Under the pieces are notes generated by a model. It had not been told where the DNA came from. It ran no database searches and worked only from the letters and a program-made list of their open reading frames with translations. Shown here one piece after another: positions 48,765 through 60,700 of a DNA stretch of 64,000 bases; positions within the stretch are counted from its first letter, which is position 1; each line of letters begins with the position of its first letter. The DNA comes from Casuarina equisetifolia (lineage: Eukaryota > Streptophyta > Magnoliopsida > Fagales > Casuarinaceae). A program made the translations under genes and the position numbers. The stretch lies in contig CM052354.1 of NCBI GenBank assembly GCA_028551475.1, positions 4,137,391 through 4,201,390 of the forward strand, read 5' to 3'.

Positions 48765-49850
48765 TCTTCCAAGTAGAAAGAAATGATCTTCATGGCATAT
48801 ATGGAAGGCAATGCAATGTTGTGGTTAAGGAAAAAGGTTAAAAGATAGAAATGACATGATTAAGATGTTCTGTTTGGTTTGTACCGCATCTTTTATTCCA
48901 TTTCTCATGGAGCAATCAGGAACCTCATCTTCTTTGGCCGCCTAAAAATCACTTTCATAACTATTGCTAAGAGTAAAGTTTAACATTGAATTCTAGAAAA
49001 TTGTCTTACAACTGTTCCTCTGCAATTCTTAGCTGAAATGTTGAGAATGCTTGGGTCTTGGAAGTGCCGACCGGATATTTGGTGAAAAAAATAAGTTTCC
49101 AAGAGAAAGAAACGAATGAGTTAACATGTTCTGTTTGATTTGGAAAAGCTGTCCTAGCTCTACCTTATCTTGTGTTTCATTTCTTTTGGAGCAACCAGAA
49201 ACACTTTTCTGATCTTTTTTGGACAGATTCAACAAGAACATCCAGATTCCTCTGCAATTCTTAACAGAGCAATTGAGATTGCATGGGCCATGGGAACTTG
49301 CAACTTACCAGGTGGAGCACTACGTCGGGAAAACATGCTTCGGTTAAGGAAACAAGCTTCCAAGAGAAAAAGGACTATGATTTGAGATATTCTATCTGAT
49401 TTGATATACTTTCTGCAGAACCAAATCACTGTTGCTTTGGAAAAGCTGTCCTAGCTCTGCCCTATCTATTGTTTTATTTATTTTTTATTTTTGGAACAAC
49501 CAGGAGCAATTTTCTGATCTTTTTTGACAGATCCAACCAGAACATCCAGATTCCTCTGCAATTCTTGATAAAAGAAATAGAGATTGCTTGGGCCATGGGA
49601 ACTTGCAACTTGCCAATTGAAGAAGTTCATAGCCAAAACATGTTCTGGTTAAGGAAACAAGTTTCCAAGAGAAAAAGGGCTATGATTTGAGATGTTCTGT
49701 TCCAATTTGAAATATTTTCTGCAGACCCAAATCACAGTTGTTTTGTTTAGTTATTAGTTGGAGGCATTCACTGTTTCTTTTGGAGTTAATAATTGAGTGA
49801 TTGAGATTACTTGGGGCCTAGGAAGTTGACAATTGGAGCTCTCCAGTACG
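48765..49850. repeat. Local tandem repeat block, about four degenerate units of 270-310 bp
   Basis: Units begin with TTCCAAGAGAAA-type text at about 48768, 49097, 49353 and 49665. Each continues with GTTCTGTTTG-like text, and the middle two add GGAAAAGCTGTCCTAGCTCT, TTTTCTGATCTTTTTT, AACATCCAGATTCCTCTGC and CATGGGAACTTGCAACTT. The conserved words include a 13-residue open stretch, IEIAWAMGTCNLP (49272-49310 and 49577-49615), but an indel puts the text before it into different frames in the two copies. So the block reads as duplicated DNA, not as two homologous proteins. Confidence 0.85.
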
Positions 49851-52360
49851 GACTCCAGCTACATCATTGTTTTTGCCTTTGGTCTTTCTTGTTAACAAGG
49901 GGGCGTTTATGGGTGAAAGAAAGTAAGTGGTTGGTAGCCAACTCCTTTGTCATTGTCTCAAGGCTTTTTATCCTCCTGCATCATTTTAATGAGCACTATG
50001 ATCAAATCTAGTTTTTCAGAAGGTAAAAAAATAAAAATCTATTCTCTAGTCCTTATCAAGAAAGTGAAAACTATTAAGGACTTCAAATTGACATTTTTGG
50101 CTAGTAGTTTCCAACCTGATTTGGAGGATACCTTTTAATACACCAGAACCTAGGATTTTTCATCTAGCTTGATTGATAGGTTCCACTTTTGTTAAGAAAC
50201 GCAGGATTAAGTGTAAAACAAGTAAACGTGTTGAGAGAGAGAGGTCTTCGTTGACATTTTCCAATGCAGCTATTTCAGGATGAAATTCTGGCAGTTTACT
50301 TGGTCTTAAAAATAGTTTGAACAGCCATAAACAGCCTGACAACCCATCTTCCGGAAGCTATACCTCGAGTGATCTTTAAGAATCCATTACCTTAGACCTT
50401 GCTGTATGATAAAGATGGGAATTATTCAAAGAATTCATTTTTCTTCACTTGAACTGGTTTTGTTTAAAAGAACAAGGACAAAAAGAAGCAGTCAATGATC
50501 ATGACACTTTCTGTCTTTCGAGGAATCAATCAAGGTTTAAACTCTCACAACAAACCTTATCTTAAAAATAGTCTCAAAATCAAACTTAAAAGTTAATTCA
50601 TAAACTATAGAAATTTTTTTAAATATTTAAATACCATTTAGAGATCTTCTTTTTCTAATGAAAGACTTTTGTTTTTAATACTCTCTAAAACATCAAATAT
50701 ATTTTGGGCTTAAGGAATGAACTGGCTGGTTACAAGGCTAGTTTAGCACTAATTAAGTTATGATACTATATGATAGAGTTTATAAATCAATCTAAAAACT
50801 AATTCATGAATTACAAATATTGTTTTATATTTGAGTGATATTCAAGAATTATAAACTATATCTTTTCAACGTACAACTTTCATAACCATCACCTTTAAAC
50901 AAGAACCTTTCCTCTAAGCCATAGGGCTCTTGTTTTTCAACAACGATGTTGCAAGCGAGTGATACTCGTTGCGTGCAAAGAACATTTCTTGCAGATGACG
51001 AATATTATTGCTTTTCCCATTTCTTGATTCCAGAAGATGTCTTATCAGCAACTTGCCCACGTTGACCCTGCATGGCTCGGTGTAGAAAAATCTGGCACAG
51101 GAGGCTTTCATGGAAGGGGGACCATAAATTAATAATGACAGGTTATGAACTGAAATGAAGACTTTCCCATTGATGACATTGGTCTTGTAGTGATGGTTAC
51201 CTTGTTTTCGCTGTTAAAAAAAAAAAAAAAACACTTTGTAGGACTAATGTAGGTCAGAGCATAAGAACAGTCAGCTTGATAATGTCCTTTCCCGTTTTTC
51301 AAATTTATTTATGATTGCTCACGTGTGTATACACACATTTTTCCTTGATTACGTCGTTCAACATGTTGATTGCTTCAATATGAGACACCGTGCTCTGTTG
51401 AAAAGGCAAGTACCATGTGTGTTTGTATTTTTAGTGTTAATGTAATGCAATGTTAGTTGACTCAAATTTTTAACAATTAGGAGCATTGAATTTATGATGA
51501 ATCTGTATAAAGCATACAATAATTCAGAAAGTTGATATCTAGTAAAAGAAAAAAGGGTGATGCACGTACGGGAAACTTTCCTTATATTACGTTGTTAAAT
51601 CAAAATAAGGCATTGTTTAGAGTGAAGTACTAGGTGTTTATAATCAAGTCCAGTATATTTATAATGAAATTGTAATAATTTATTTATGAATTTAAGCTAA
51701 ATTGCTTTGATGGTTTGATTTTTATTTTAGTTAATTTTTTAAAGGAATTTTTTATTCCACTACTCTCTATCACCTTGTTTATTGAGTTATCTACTCATTA
51801 GAGATAATCCCAAGATACAGATTTTAGTTGATGGTTTAGTGTTTTTTTTTTCAATTAAATATTCTATCTTAAAAATTTATCTAATATATAATAAGCTAGA
51901 TAATGTTGTGATAGTATTACTTAGATATGATATCTTAGTGTATCTTACGTCAATGAGAAGTGGAAAGCTATTTAAGAAATATTAACTTTATATATATTTA
52001 TAGAATTCAAAACTTATTTTATGTACAAATTTCTTTGTAACCTACTTTTATAAGGCCATCTTTATTAGGATTCAATGACTACTATTTTTTTTTCTTTCAT
52101 AAGCACATCTATGCATGCATCTAGAATCAAACTTAGGATTAAAAGGTTTTAAGTAGTGCCTACTTCTAATTGAGTTAGATGTTTATCAACTATGATCACT
52201 AAACTTCACTAATCTTTTCCTTGAATAGATATTTCCGTGCCTTAAGTTTTCATCTAAACTATGTTTTTACCTTTAAGCAGAAATTATTGAGTTTTCTTTT
52301 AGAAAAGGTCTAAAAGAGTACTAGAGGGCAATATATCAAACACAGATTCCATTGATTCAA
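49850..52360. other. Intergenic, mostly unassigned
   Basis: Apart from the family A repeat at 50560-50880 and a 15-nt A run near 51215-51230, nothing is recognised. The open frame on the minus strand at 50914-51111 has no known motif. Confidence 0.4.
50560..50880. repeat. Dispersed AT-rich repeat family A, third cluster
   Basis: Two units share CAAATATATTTTGGGCTTAAG, GATACTATATGATAG, AAAACTAATTCATGAATTA and AAATATTTAAATACCA-type landmarks with the clusters at 29.6 and 38.5 kb. Confidence 0.55.
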
Positions 52361-53625
52361 CTTCAAATTTAAAGCCACAGGGCTGTTATATATACAAAGC
52401 CTAATATGACTACTAATTACTCATTACATCATATTAGAGAACTAAAGATGGAGATTAGGTATGAGGTGGGTAAGAAAATTCTTCACTAGCATTCCTTTAG
52501 ACATTGTACTGACCCGAAGCTTCCATTTGGGCAAAAACGTGAAGTTTTAACTTATTTTCTTCTGTGCTTGACAAATGAATTCTAGTTCTTTTCTCAGCTT
52601 CCAAACATATTAAGATAAGAAAATTGTTCGAAACAGTCATTAAGAACTCAAGCAAAGGGAGATGAGTGAGTAACTTTGGCGATCATTTTTCCATTACAAA
52701 GTTTAGAGGACCGACCATAAACACGCAATATGTGACGCCATGATGACATTTAACATTTGGGAGACTTGTTATGTAAGTTTGTGCAGGTAAAGAAACTGAA
52801 AGAAACTACGAGTAGAATAAGGAGAGTAGGGTTCTGGGCGTCTTTTCTTTTTTTTTTTTGGTAGGGTTCTAGGCGTTGCTTTTGATCTTAATAGTTGTTT
52901 TATATATACAGCTTTGAATTTAAAGGCATAGACGTATTACATATACAAAGACTAATCTAACCTCTTTAAAAACCAAATAGCAAACGAATCTTAAGTTGGA
53001 AATTAGGTATATTTCCAAGTTGAGGTGGATGGGTAACTTCTTTGCTACCAAACCTCTTTATTTCAACATGAAAGTGAAGATTTAACAACCTTCCTTCTTT
53101 TCTTGAAAAATGAATCCTAGTCCCTTTCTTAACTCCTAAACACATTAAAAAACAAATAGCAGATATATATATAAAAAAAAATCAATAGGTTAGCAGTCTA
53201 TTAATTAATTATTGATCGTCCATAACCCAAATCTTGAGTTTTTGTCAATTGTATGAATTGTGCTACATTGCCAAATGTATGCACTTCTAGAGTTGTTTAA
53301 GTCAAATGAATTTCCTGTAAACTCTCAAGCTAATTTTTGTATTCGGTTTTATGCCTTTTAATAGTTTCATAACTTGAACTCCAAAGTTTTATCTAAAGAA
53401 GGAAAAAACAAAAAGGAAATGAATGAATAACATTGGTAATCATTTTCCATTACCAAAGTTAGAGCTCCAACCATAAACATGCAACATGTGACACAATGAT
53501 AACATTTGACATTTAGGAAACCTATTTTATGGGATTGTCCAGGTAAGAAAAAGGAAAGAAATCACGAGTAGAAGAAAGAGAGTAGGGTCCTAGGTGTTGT
53601 TGCTTGTGTCCTAAATAATTGTATT
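52361..53625. repeat. Direct duplication of ~500 bp; second copy carries a ~250-bp insertion
   Basis: Copy 1 (about 52361-52898) and copy 2 (about 52910-53625) share, in order, ATTTAAAG-C-A-AG text, ATATACAAAG-CTAAT, ATTAGGTAT, GAGGTGG-T-GGTAA, AATGAAT-CTAGT, TCCATTAC-AAAG-TTAGAG, CCATAAACA, ATGTGAC, ATGA-AACATTT, CAGGTAA-GAAA and GAGTAG-A. Dashes mark variable positions. Copy 2 has additional DNA at about 53150-53400 that copy 1 lacks. No coding potential is seen. Confidence 0.85.
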
Positions 53626-53639
53626 ATAATAACAAGAAC

Positions 53640-53925
53640 ACCAAACAAGAATTGCATCACGGCTCATTTTCCATCATTTATGCCGCACCAAACCCCCCCC
53701 ACGCCCACCGCAATCATTTCTGACAAAGCAAAAGCCGCAGAAGAAAGGCTTTTACGATCGAAGGTCACATGTGAAAAGCACCTTGGTGTGACCCACGCGG
53801 TTTGCAGGGTCTCAAGGCTGCAGCCCTTTGGATTCTCACTGTCCCACATCGGAACTTGCCAGGAATATCCGTCACATTCCACGGCCTATGTTTCTGGATC
53901 ATCCAACGGGTCTTTCTAGTAATAA
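53640..53925. other. GC-richer island with an LTR-like motif
   Basis: This 285-bp patch is far less AT-rich than its flanks and is open on both strands (79 codons on +, 72 on -) without recognisable domains. It contains GTCCCACATCGGAA at about 53840-53853; TCCCACATCGG is frequent near the starts of plant LTRs. GGTCACATGTGA and TTGGTGTGACC-type words form imperfect inverted repeats. Confidence 0.4.
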
Positions 53926-54159
53926 TAAGTTAAAGGGAAAGTAGATTTTCTAATGAATAATAGCATATTCATAAGATGATTTGACAAGATTTTTGTATTT
54001 AATTATAAATACTAATTTAATTTCTTAAGTAATAATAACGTATCCTTAGGATCAATTTAGTTGACAAACAATGAATCACCTAATCGATTCAATAATAAGT
54101 TGGATGTAACTAAGATATTAGATAATTTCAAAATCAATTATGACTTTAAATATCCTCTC

Positions 54160-54188
54160 AATAATAATAATAATAATAATAATAATAG
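54160..54188. repeat. (AAT)n microsatellite
   Basis: Nine AAT units in a row. In one frame they would read as poly-Asn, but that frame shows no other sign of coding. Confidence 0.93.
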
Positions 54189-54189
54189 A

Positions 54190-54900
54190 TTTCTTTCTGT
54201 TTTTATTCAAAAGAAGAAATTAGTAAGGTGTCTATTGCAGCCTACCCATGATGAATTTTCTTGGAAATTTTTCTTGCTGTCTTCTATTTTAATATTTCTT
54301 GGGTTCTACCTTTACCTAAGCTAATGGAAGAACACAGGCCACAGTATTTATTTAATAGGAAGAGTGTTGGGGGTAGAATTATCTCCGTGACAAACGCCAA
54401 TATGCAGATTTTGACTTCTTGTGGATCATCATCCAAAAGGTATTCCATGGCGTGCCAAGCTTCCCAACAAAGACCTTCTGGGAAATCATATTGTATTCAT
54501 TCGACAAGAAAGCAGGAGGCTCTTCTGTTCTTTCCCTTTTTTTTTTCTCGTTATTCTATTATTTTCTTTGTGCCTTGGTTTGTTCTAGGATTTATCCGGG
54601 ACAGAAAGGACAAGCTCTACATTTTCAGAATCCTCTACACAGATATAAAAATATCTTTGCTTTTCTGGGTTATATCAATGGTGCAAGTTGAAAACAAATG
54701 GGTACGTTTTGTTTTTCAAAGAAGCAACCTTTTCAGGTCCTTCAATGGCACGCGGCAATACGGCTAAACTGCGTGGTCCAAGCACTTCACAACTTGACGA
54801 GAAATATAATCTAAAATTTTACATCTTATTTGATGGCTTGTTCAAGATAATAGTAGCAATACCAAGCCCTTCACATGTTATATTTTTGAATAGACAAGAC
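54190..54900. other. Less AT-rich stretch with a 168-codon open frame, unassigned
   Basis: A + strand frame (54261-54767) of 168 codons overlaps two others in different frames. It has no domain I recognise and no conserved neighbour. Base composition is mixed. It may be an exon remnant or an old element; I do not call it a gene. Confidence 0.3.
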
Positions 54901-55170
54901 TCTCACGTTAAAAATTAAAATTTTTGAGATAAAGTTTAAATGAAAAAAAATTATTTAATTATTAAGTTAATTTTTAAGTTGAATCTTTAAATCTTCTGAT
55001 ATTATATTATAACTTAAGTTCAATTTGCTCATATATGAAAAAGTGTGTGAAAGACTAGAGTTTCATGTTAAAAGTTTAATATTTAAGGTAAAATTTAAAT
55101 GAAAGCAAGACCATTTGACCTTTAATTTAGTTTTTATGTTGGGGTTTTAGGCCTTTTGACAATACTTATA
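54900..55170. repeat. Dispersed AT-rich repeat family B, two units
   Basis: AAAGTTTAAATGAAA and AAATTTAAATGAAAGCAAGA begin two units about 130 bp apart, each followed by a TTAATTTTTAAGTTG or TTTAGTTTTTATGTTG box. A similar passage, TTAAATGAAAGTAAGATCAT plus TTTACTTTTAAATTAG, lies at about 15625-15680 upstream of ATS1. Confidence 0.5.
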
Positions 55171-55183
55171 ATGGTAATTAAAA

Positions 55184-55340
55184 TGAAAAAGGAGTTGGAG
55201 CTAGGAGTGTTCCTTGGCGTAATGGCAACAAGTTAAGGTTAAGGATCCTTCATTTGCGAATCCAATAGTTCAAGAGCTCGAAACCCCCTCCCCTTGTGTG
55301 AGAGTATAAAAAAAAAAAAATAGAAAAAGGATTGAAGCTA
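55184..55340 (+). mobile_element. tRNA-derived SINE with target-site duplication
   Basis: CTTGGCGTAATGGCAAC (about 55212-55228) resembles box A, and AGTTCAAGAGCTCGAAACC (about 55266-55284) contains box B-like GTTCAA and CTCGAAACC words. The body ends in TATAAAAAAAAAAAAA. Imperfect target-site duplications flank it: GAAAAAGGAGTTGGAGCT on the left and GAAAAAGGATTGAAGCT on the right. Size, promoter layout, tail and duplication all fit a SINE. Confidence 0.82.
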
Positions 55341-56600
55341 ATATTTTTTTTTTATCCCCATTGAATTGAATATCAAGCAATGGTGACACAGAGTATATTT
55401 TTTTGCTTAAATTTTTTAGTCTCACCTTATCCTCAAAAGTGGGTTGGATTAAAAACGTCTTATTTTGAAAAAAATATGGAATTAAGTGAAGGGATATGGA
55501 ATATGCTAAAATTCGATGATGAGAGATGGTTTTGTCCACTTGACTAGCGAAAATATATCACTATATTAACATTAAGTGTACAATGCACAAAGCATGAGAA
55601 AAACATTAAGTGTACACTGTATCTCATTCAATTAATTACCTCTTGATTGAAAACTTTTCCATCTTTTATAAATAGAATTACTCTGATAATCAAGTTATCT
55701 CGCCATTAATGACCGATCACGTCGACAAATAATTTACTTAACGGCACCGATCTTGTTATTAAATGTAGTAGACGGGGGAAGATCTTGAGTATACACTCAC
55801 GCCTGTGATAATAAAAGCACAATATCCATATGTTTAGGAATAAGTGTAAATTACACATTAATAAATTATTTTTATTGGTCTCCTAGGCTTCAATTCATTA
55901 TAGTCCGTTATCTATTAAGATTTTAACTTGATATTCTACTTACCTTTTTTGTCTAACGTGATCAATTTAAGAAAAAAGCTCATAATAACTAGAATTTCCT
56001 TCTATATTAAAATAGAAGTACGGTAGTAATTATTTTAACCGTTCCTTGTTTATTAAAAGAAAGTATGGATTACCCTCTATGTTAAAGTATAATATTGAAA
56101 CTATTAACAATTTAGGAAGAGAAAAGAATATACATTTCACCCATCTCAACCGATTCTTCCTTGTGTAAAATTTGACATTTAGTCAATCAGCCAATGGTTA
56201 ACAAGTACTTATTTTAGTTGAGAGCAAACATTGGGTAAAACTAAGAAATTTCAAAATTAGGCGCCTATGTGAGTGTATGTGTTAGATTTTTCTTTTTAAA
56301 TAGTTTGATAATTGATTTCTAAATCCTTTTTTCCAAAAGAAAAGAATCTAATATTTGAAAAAAGAAAAGATACAAATACAAAGATATTTTTTTAAATAAA
56401 AATAAGAATAATATCTTAACAAATTTTATTAATAATAATAAAATTGAGTGTGATAATTATATTTTAAAGAAGTACAAATAATAAACTGTAAGCCTAATCC
56501 TTAAAAAAAAGTATCTTAACAAATTTTATTAATAATAATAATCACAACAATTATATTTGGATAAATACAAATGATAAGGTGTAAGCTAAATTCTTAAAAA
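55340..56600. other. AT-rich intergenic, nothing recognised
   Basis: A duplicated phrase ACATTAAGTGTACAATGC / ACATTAAGTGTACACTG lies at about 55570-55620, and AACAAATTTTATTAATAATAAT occurs twice near 56420 and 56520 as ATTTTATTAATAATAATA. Otherwise no signal is seen. Confidence 0.4.
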
Positions 56601-57779
56601 ATTCAAAAGGCCTATATATAAAATTGCCATATAAGTTTTATAAGAAGGGTCATATATATATATAATAAAATAAAAAAGAATGCCTAGTTGTCGTTTGGGT
56701 GCCGAACAAAACTTCCAACCGCGTAGAATGGAAACCTCCAATTCCGCGTACGAAGCAGACCGAAGCCTCGACAGTGGACTCAGGCCCCATGGATTCTCAG
56801 ATTCTATGAATACACACAATCTGCGGGAACTGAATTCACTGTTTTCGTGTCGTCTCAAATTCTTCACCTCCAAGAAGCTCAATCCCACACAAAACTTGTC
56901 AACTTTTCCTCTGTTTTCATCTTTGTTCTTCACGCCTGCCTTGTCAGGATCTTCCCGTGTGAGTGTGAAAGCCGCAACTTCTTCTCCTTGCTGCTTGCAT
57001 TTCTGGGATTTACCAAAAATATAAAAGGTCTTTTTTTTTTCTTTTTTATAACCTGGTCTTGTTGGGGCGCCGGCGCTGATCGGTGGAGTTCTGAACTGGT
57101 TCTTCTCTGCGGAATTGTCAATGAGCAGAAGGGATTAGTATTTCTTTATATGATGGTGGGAAAAGGTTAAGGGTTGGGTTTGAAAGAGGTGGATTGAGGT
57201 TGGACTTGGTAAACCTTCATTTGGCGTTTGTTTAGTCCGGGGGAGTGGGTAGGATTGGAAGGTTTCAGAGGGACGCTGGTCTGTGGATTGTGTCAAAATA
57301 GGTACGCTTTTAAATAAGCTCTTTTCGTGTCATTTGTTTGTACGTAAATTAAACAAAAGCTCACCTTTTGAAGGTTCAAAATCCATGCTTATAGAGAGAG
57401 AGAGAGAGAGAGAGAGAATGGGTGAGTTCCAGAAGTGAAAAACAGAGACAGCCTTAGTTTCAGAGAGGACTGCAGAGTCTCTGGACTTTGCCAATGCATT
57501 TGTTATTTCCAGGAATTGGATTTTGTTGATTGTCTCATATTCTGATTGTGTCTCTCTGTCTCTCTGTCTTCTTTTTCTTTTCCTAGAATCCCAAATGTAT
57601 GAAATTTTTTAAAGAAAAAGCTCTGTAGAGACAGAGAGGATAAGAGTTTGAAGTATTTTGAACTGGTCTCAAGTGGTCTATAAATGAACCTTGGCCTTGC
57701 TTTATAGAGAAGGCGGGGAAGCAATTCTAATTTCCTTCGTGTACTTCAGGTTCTTGTTTCCTAGAGTTTCGCCATCAAC
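56600..57779 (+). promoter_or_regulatory. CSLD promoter and long 5' leader
   Basis: CTATATATAAAA at about 56612-56623 and a TATATATATA run near 56650 are TATA-like, and the sequence becomes much less AT-rich from 56680, as at a transcription start. If so, the leader is about 1.1 kb and may contain an intron. An (AG)n repeat (57393-57417) sits inside it. Several upstream ATGs with short frames are present. The extent is inferred; the exon structure of the leader cannot be settled without transcripts. Confidence 0.45.
57393..57417. repeat. (AG)n microsatellite in the CSLD leader
   Basis: About twelve AG units. GA/CT repeats are common in plant 5' leaders and can bind BPC/GAF-type factors. Confidence 0.9.
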
Positions 57780-60700
57780 ATGGCCAAGGACTCTCGTTTT
57801 TCGAAAGCGCCCACAATCCATTCTATAAATGATTCCAGCTACGATCTCGAGAACGAAGCTGGGAGTGTACAGTTTGCTACTTACACCGTCCACATACCGC
57901 CCACCCCAGACAACCAGCCTGCGGCTATATCTGTGGAGTCGTCTACTTCACATAGTGTTAGAACAAGGAATGCATCATTGCAACGTTCTGCTTCTCTGAG
58001 GCTGGAAGACCAGTTTGCATCAAGTTCTATGTTCACAGGGGGCTACAATTGCTTTACAAGAGCCCAATTGAAGGACAAGGTGATCGAGACGGATTCCAGC
58101 CACCCCCAGATGCCTGGTGCTAGAGGGTCTGCCTGCGAGATGCCTGGATGTAATGGCAGAGTGATAACTGATGAGCGGGGTTTAGAGATACTCCCTTGTA
58201 ATTGCGAATTCAAGATATGCAGGGACTGTTTAAGGGACACTTTGGCGACTGGTAATGGGATGTGCCCCGGATGTGGAAAGCCTTATCCACCGTTTGCGGT
58301 GGATGGTGGAAATTTACAGCTTCAATCTCGTTCGCCGGTAGATGGACAGTCAAAGATGGAGAGGAGGTTGTCACTGATGAAGTCCCAGAATCCCGGGTCC
58401 TCCATTAGGAACCAGAATGATGCACTAGAGGTAGGACATTGGATGTTTGAAAATGACACGGATTATGGGTTTGGAACTGCTATGAGGCCGAAAGATGAAA
58501 ACAATGAGAGTCCAGATTGGAGTGATGTTAAATTAAAGCCAAAGGGCCAACTCACAAGAAGATTGAAGATATCTGCTGCAATTCTCTCTCCATATCGGTA
58601 AGGGTTTTTTTCCACCATAATCTTGTCACGTTCCCTGTTTGCAGTTTCATTCCTTTCCATCTTTTATTACGTCTTTCATATGGAATCAGCTTTTCTGGAT
58701 ATCATCTTTTAATATTCTTTCGGACGATTCCAACATGATGCATCTTTTGTTTCCTCTAGGTATTTTTCATCACTAGGAGGTGTCAAATAGTTGATAAAAA
58801 TGAAAGAACTTCATAACAACACGTTTAGGCGATATGCTTCCATGATTTTAATGTCTGAGCTTGTAGTTGAACTGCCATCAAATATAAGGTTCATTTTATG
58901 CCTTGGTTTTGCTTCCATCCTTATATTTACATTACTCAATAAGTTTCCGCCTTATGTTTTTCAATTCGTCAAGGTGAGGATGTACTGGCTTTAAGACCAT
59001 AGGAAGTATTGGAATACCAACCTATGTTGTTCAGAATTATTTTCAACATACTTATATGTATGATGACGTTGGCTATTTTCCACTGAGGAATTCATATACA
59101 CAGCACTAAAATCAAAAGAAGCCGAATGTCATATCTGGAATTTTATAATTTTCTGAGCTTTTCCATTTATTGTGATAGGTCATGTTTGAGCAGTATTATT
59201 CTGATATTCTTAATAGCAGTGAGTAATCTATGTTGTTTTGTTGGACAAATTCTTTCAGGATCCTAATCCTTGTTCGAATGGTGGTTCTTGGATTCTTTTT
59301 GGAATGGCGGATCACAAATCCTAATGAGGATGCTATATGGTTGTGGGGCATGTCAGTGGTTTGTGAAATCTGGATTGCCTTCTCTTGGCTACTTGATCAG
59401 CTTCCGAAGCTCTGTCCTATCAATCGCACCACTGACCTTGATGTTCTGAGAGAGAAATTTGAAACACCCAGTTCCAGCAATCCTAATGGAAAATCTGACC
59501 TTCCAGGGATAGACATGTTTGTCTCTACTGCAGATCCAGAGAAAGAGCCGCCACTTGTCACTGCAAACACAATTCTGTCTATTTTGGCAGCAGACTACCC
59601 AGTTGAGAAGCTTTCCTGTTATGTTTCTGATGATGGCGGTGCCCTCCTAACCTTTGAGGCTATGGCAGAAGCTGCTACTTTTGCTAACCTCTGGGTTCCA
59701 TTTTGCCGGAAGCATAATATTGAGCCAAGGAACCCAGAAACTTATTTCAATTTGAAGAGGGATCCTTATAAGAACAAGGTACGCCCAGATTTTGTTAGAG
59801 ATCGAAGACTGGTAAAACGTGAGTATGATGAGTTTAAGGTCCGAATAAACGGCCTTCCTGATTCAATACGGCGTCGTTCTGAAGCTTATAATAGTTATGA
59901 GGAGATGAGAGCGTTGAAACTTCAGAGAGAGAAGGGAATTGATGATCCATTTGAAATTCCAAAAATTCCAAAAGCTACTTGGATGGCTGACGGAACACAC
60001 TGGCCTGGCACTTGGATAATTCCTTCATCCGAGCATTCAAGAGGTGATCATGCCAGTATCATACAGGTAATTATTTGAGTGACAGCTTCTCATAATTAGG
60101 AGCCAAGATTGATCAATCCCTCTGGATAGATCTGGTGAAGCATCAGCTTTCCTGAATGCTAAATGGAGTAACCTTAGCCTAGTTCATTATATCATCCTCA
60201 TCTTCATTTACCTATCGTATTGCAAGAACTAACCCTCCCTCACCCTTTTCTTCATCCTGTCTCTTTTCTTCTTCCTTATCTAATAGTGAACTTAACATAT
60301 CTGATGAAAAATATCAATACCTCATTACTTTTCCTAGTTTACACAATTTAACCTTTCATCTTTGCTTTCCTTTCAAACATCTTTTCAAGGGATTTTTATT
60401 TGTATGGCTCAGCAACAACTTAAAAGATCATAGGCTATATACTGATTGGCATTTTTGCACTGTTAGTGAGCTTGATGTACTAACTTGACAATATCTATTA
60501 TGTTCAGGTCATGTTGAAACCTCCGAGTGATGAATTACTTGAAGGTGCTGAAGTAGAATCGAATGGCATAAATCTAAGTGAAGTTGACATTCGTCTTCCT
60601 ATGCTGGTTTATGTTTCACGTGAAAAGCGACCTGGATATGATCACAACAAGAAGGCAGGGGCCATGAATGCTCTTGTTCGAGCATCAGCCATCATGTCAA

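Noticed and set aside
48416..48841. 141-codon frame starting MRITLLAWNVRLLN, possibly a LINE endonuclease start
   Set aside because: Only the WNVR word fits the endonuclease family; the rest shows no catalytic motif and the 3' part is made of the local repeat.
54261..54767. 168-codon frame between the AAT repeat and the SINE
   Set aside because: Three overlapping frames are open here, none has a recognisable domain, and the sequence includes a long T run read as a Phe run.
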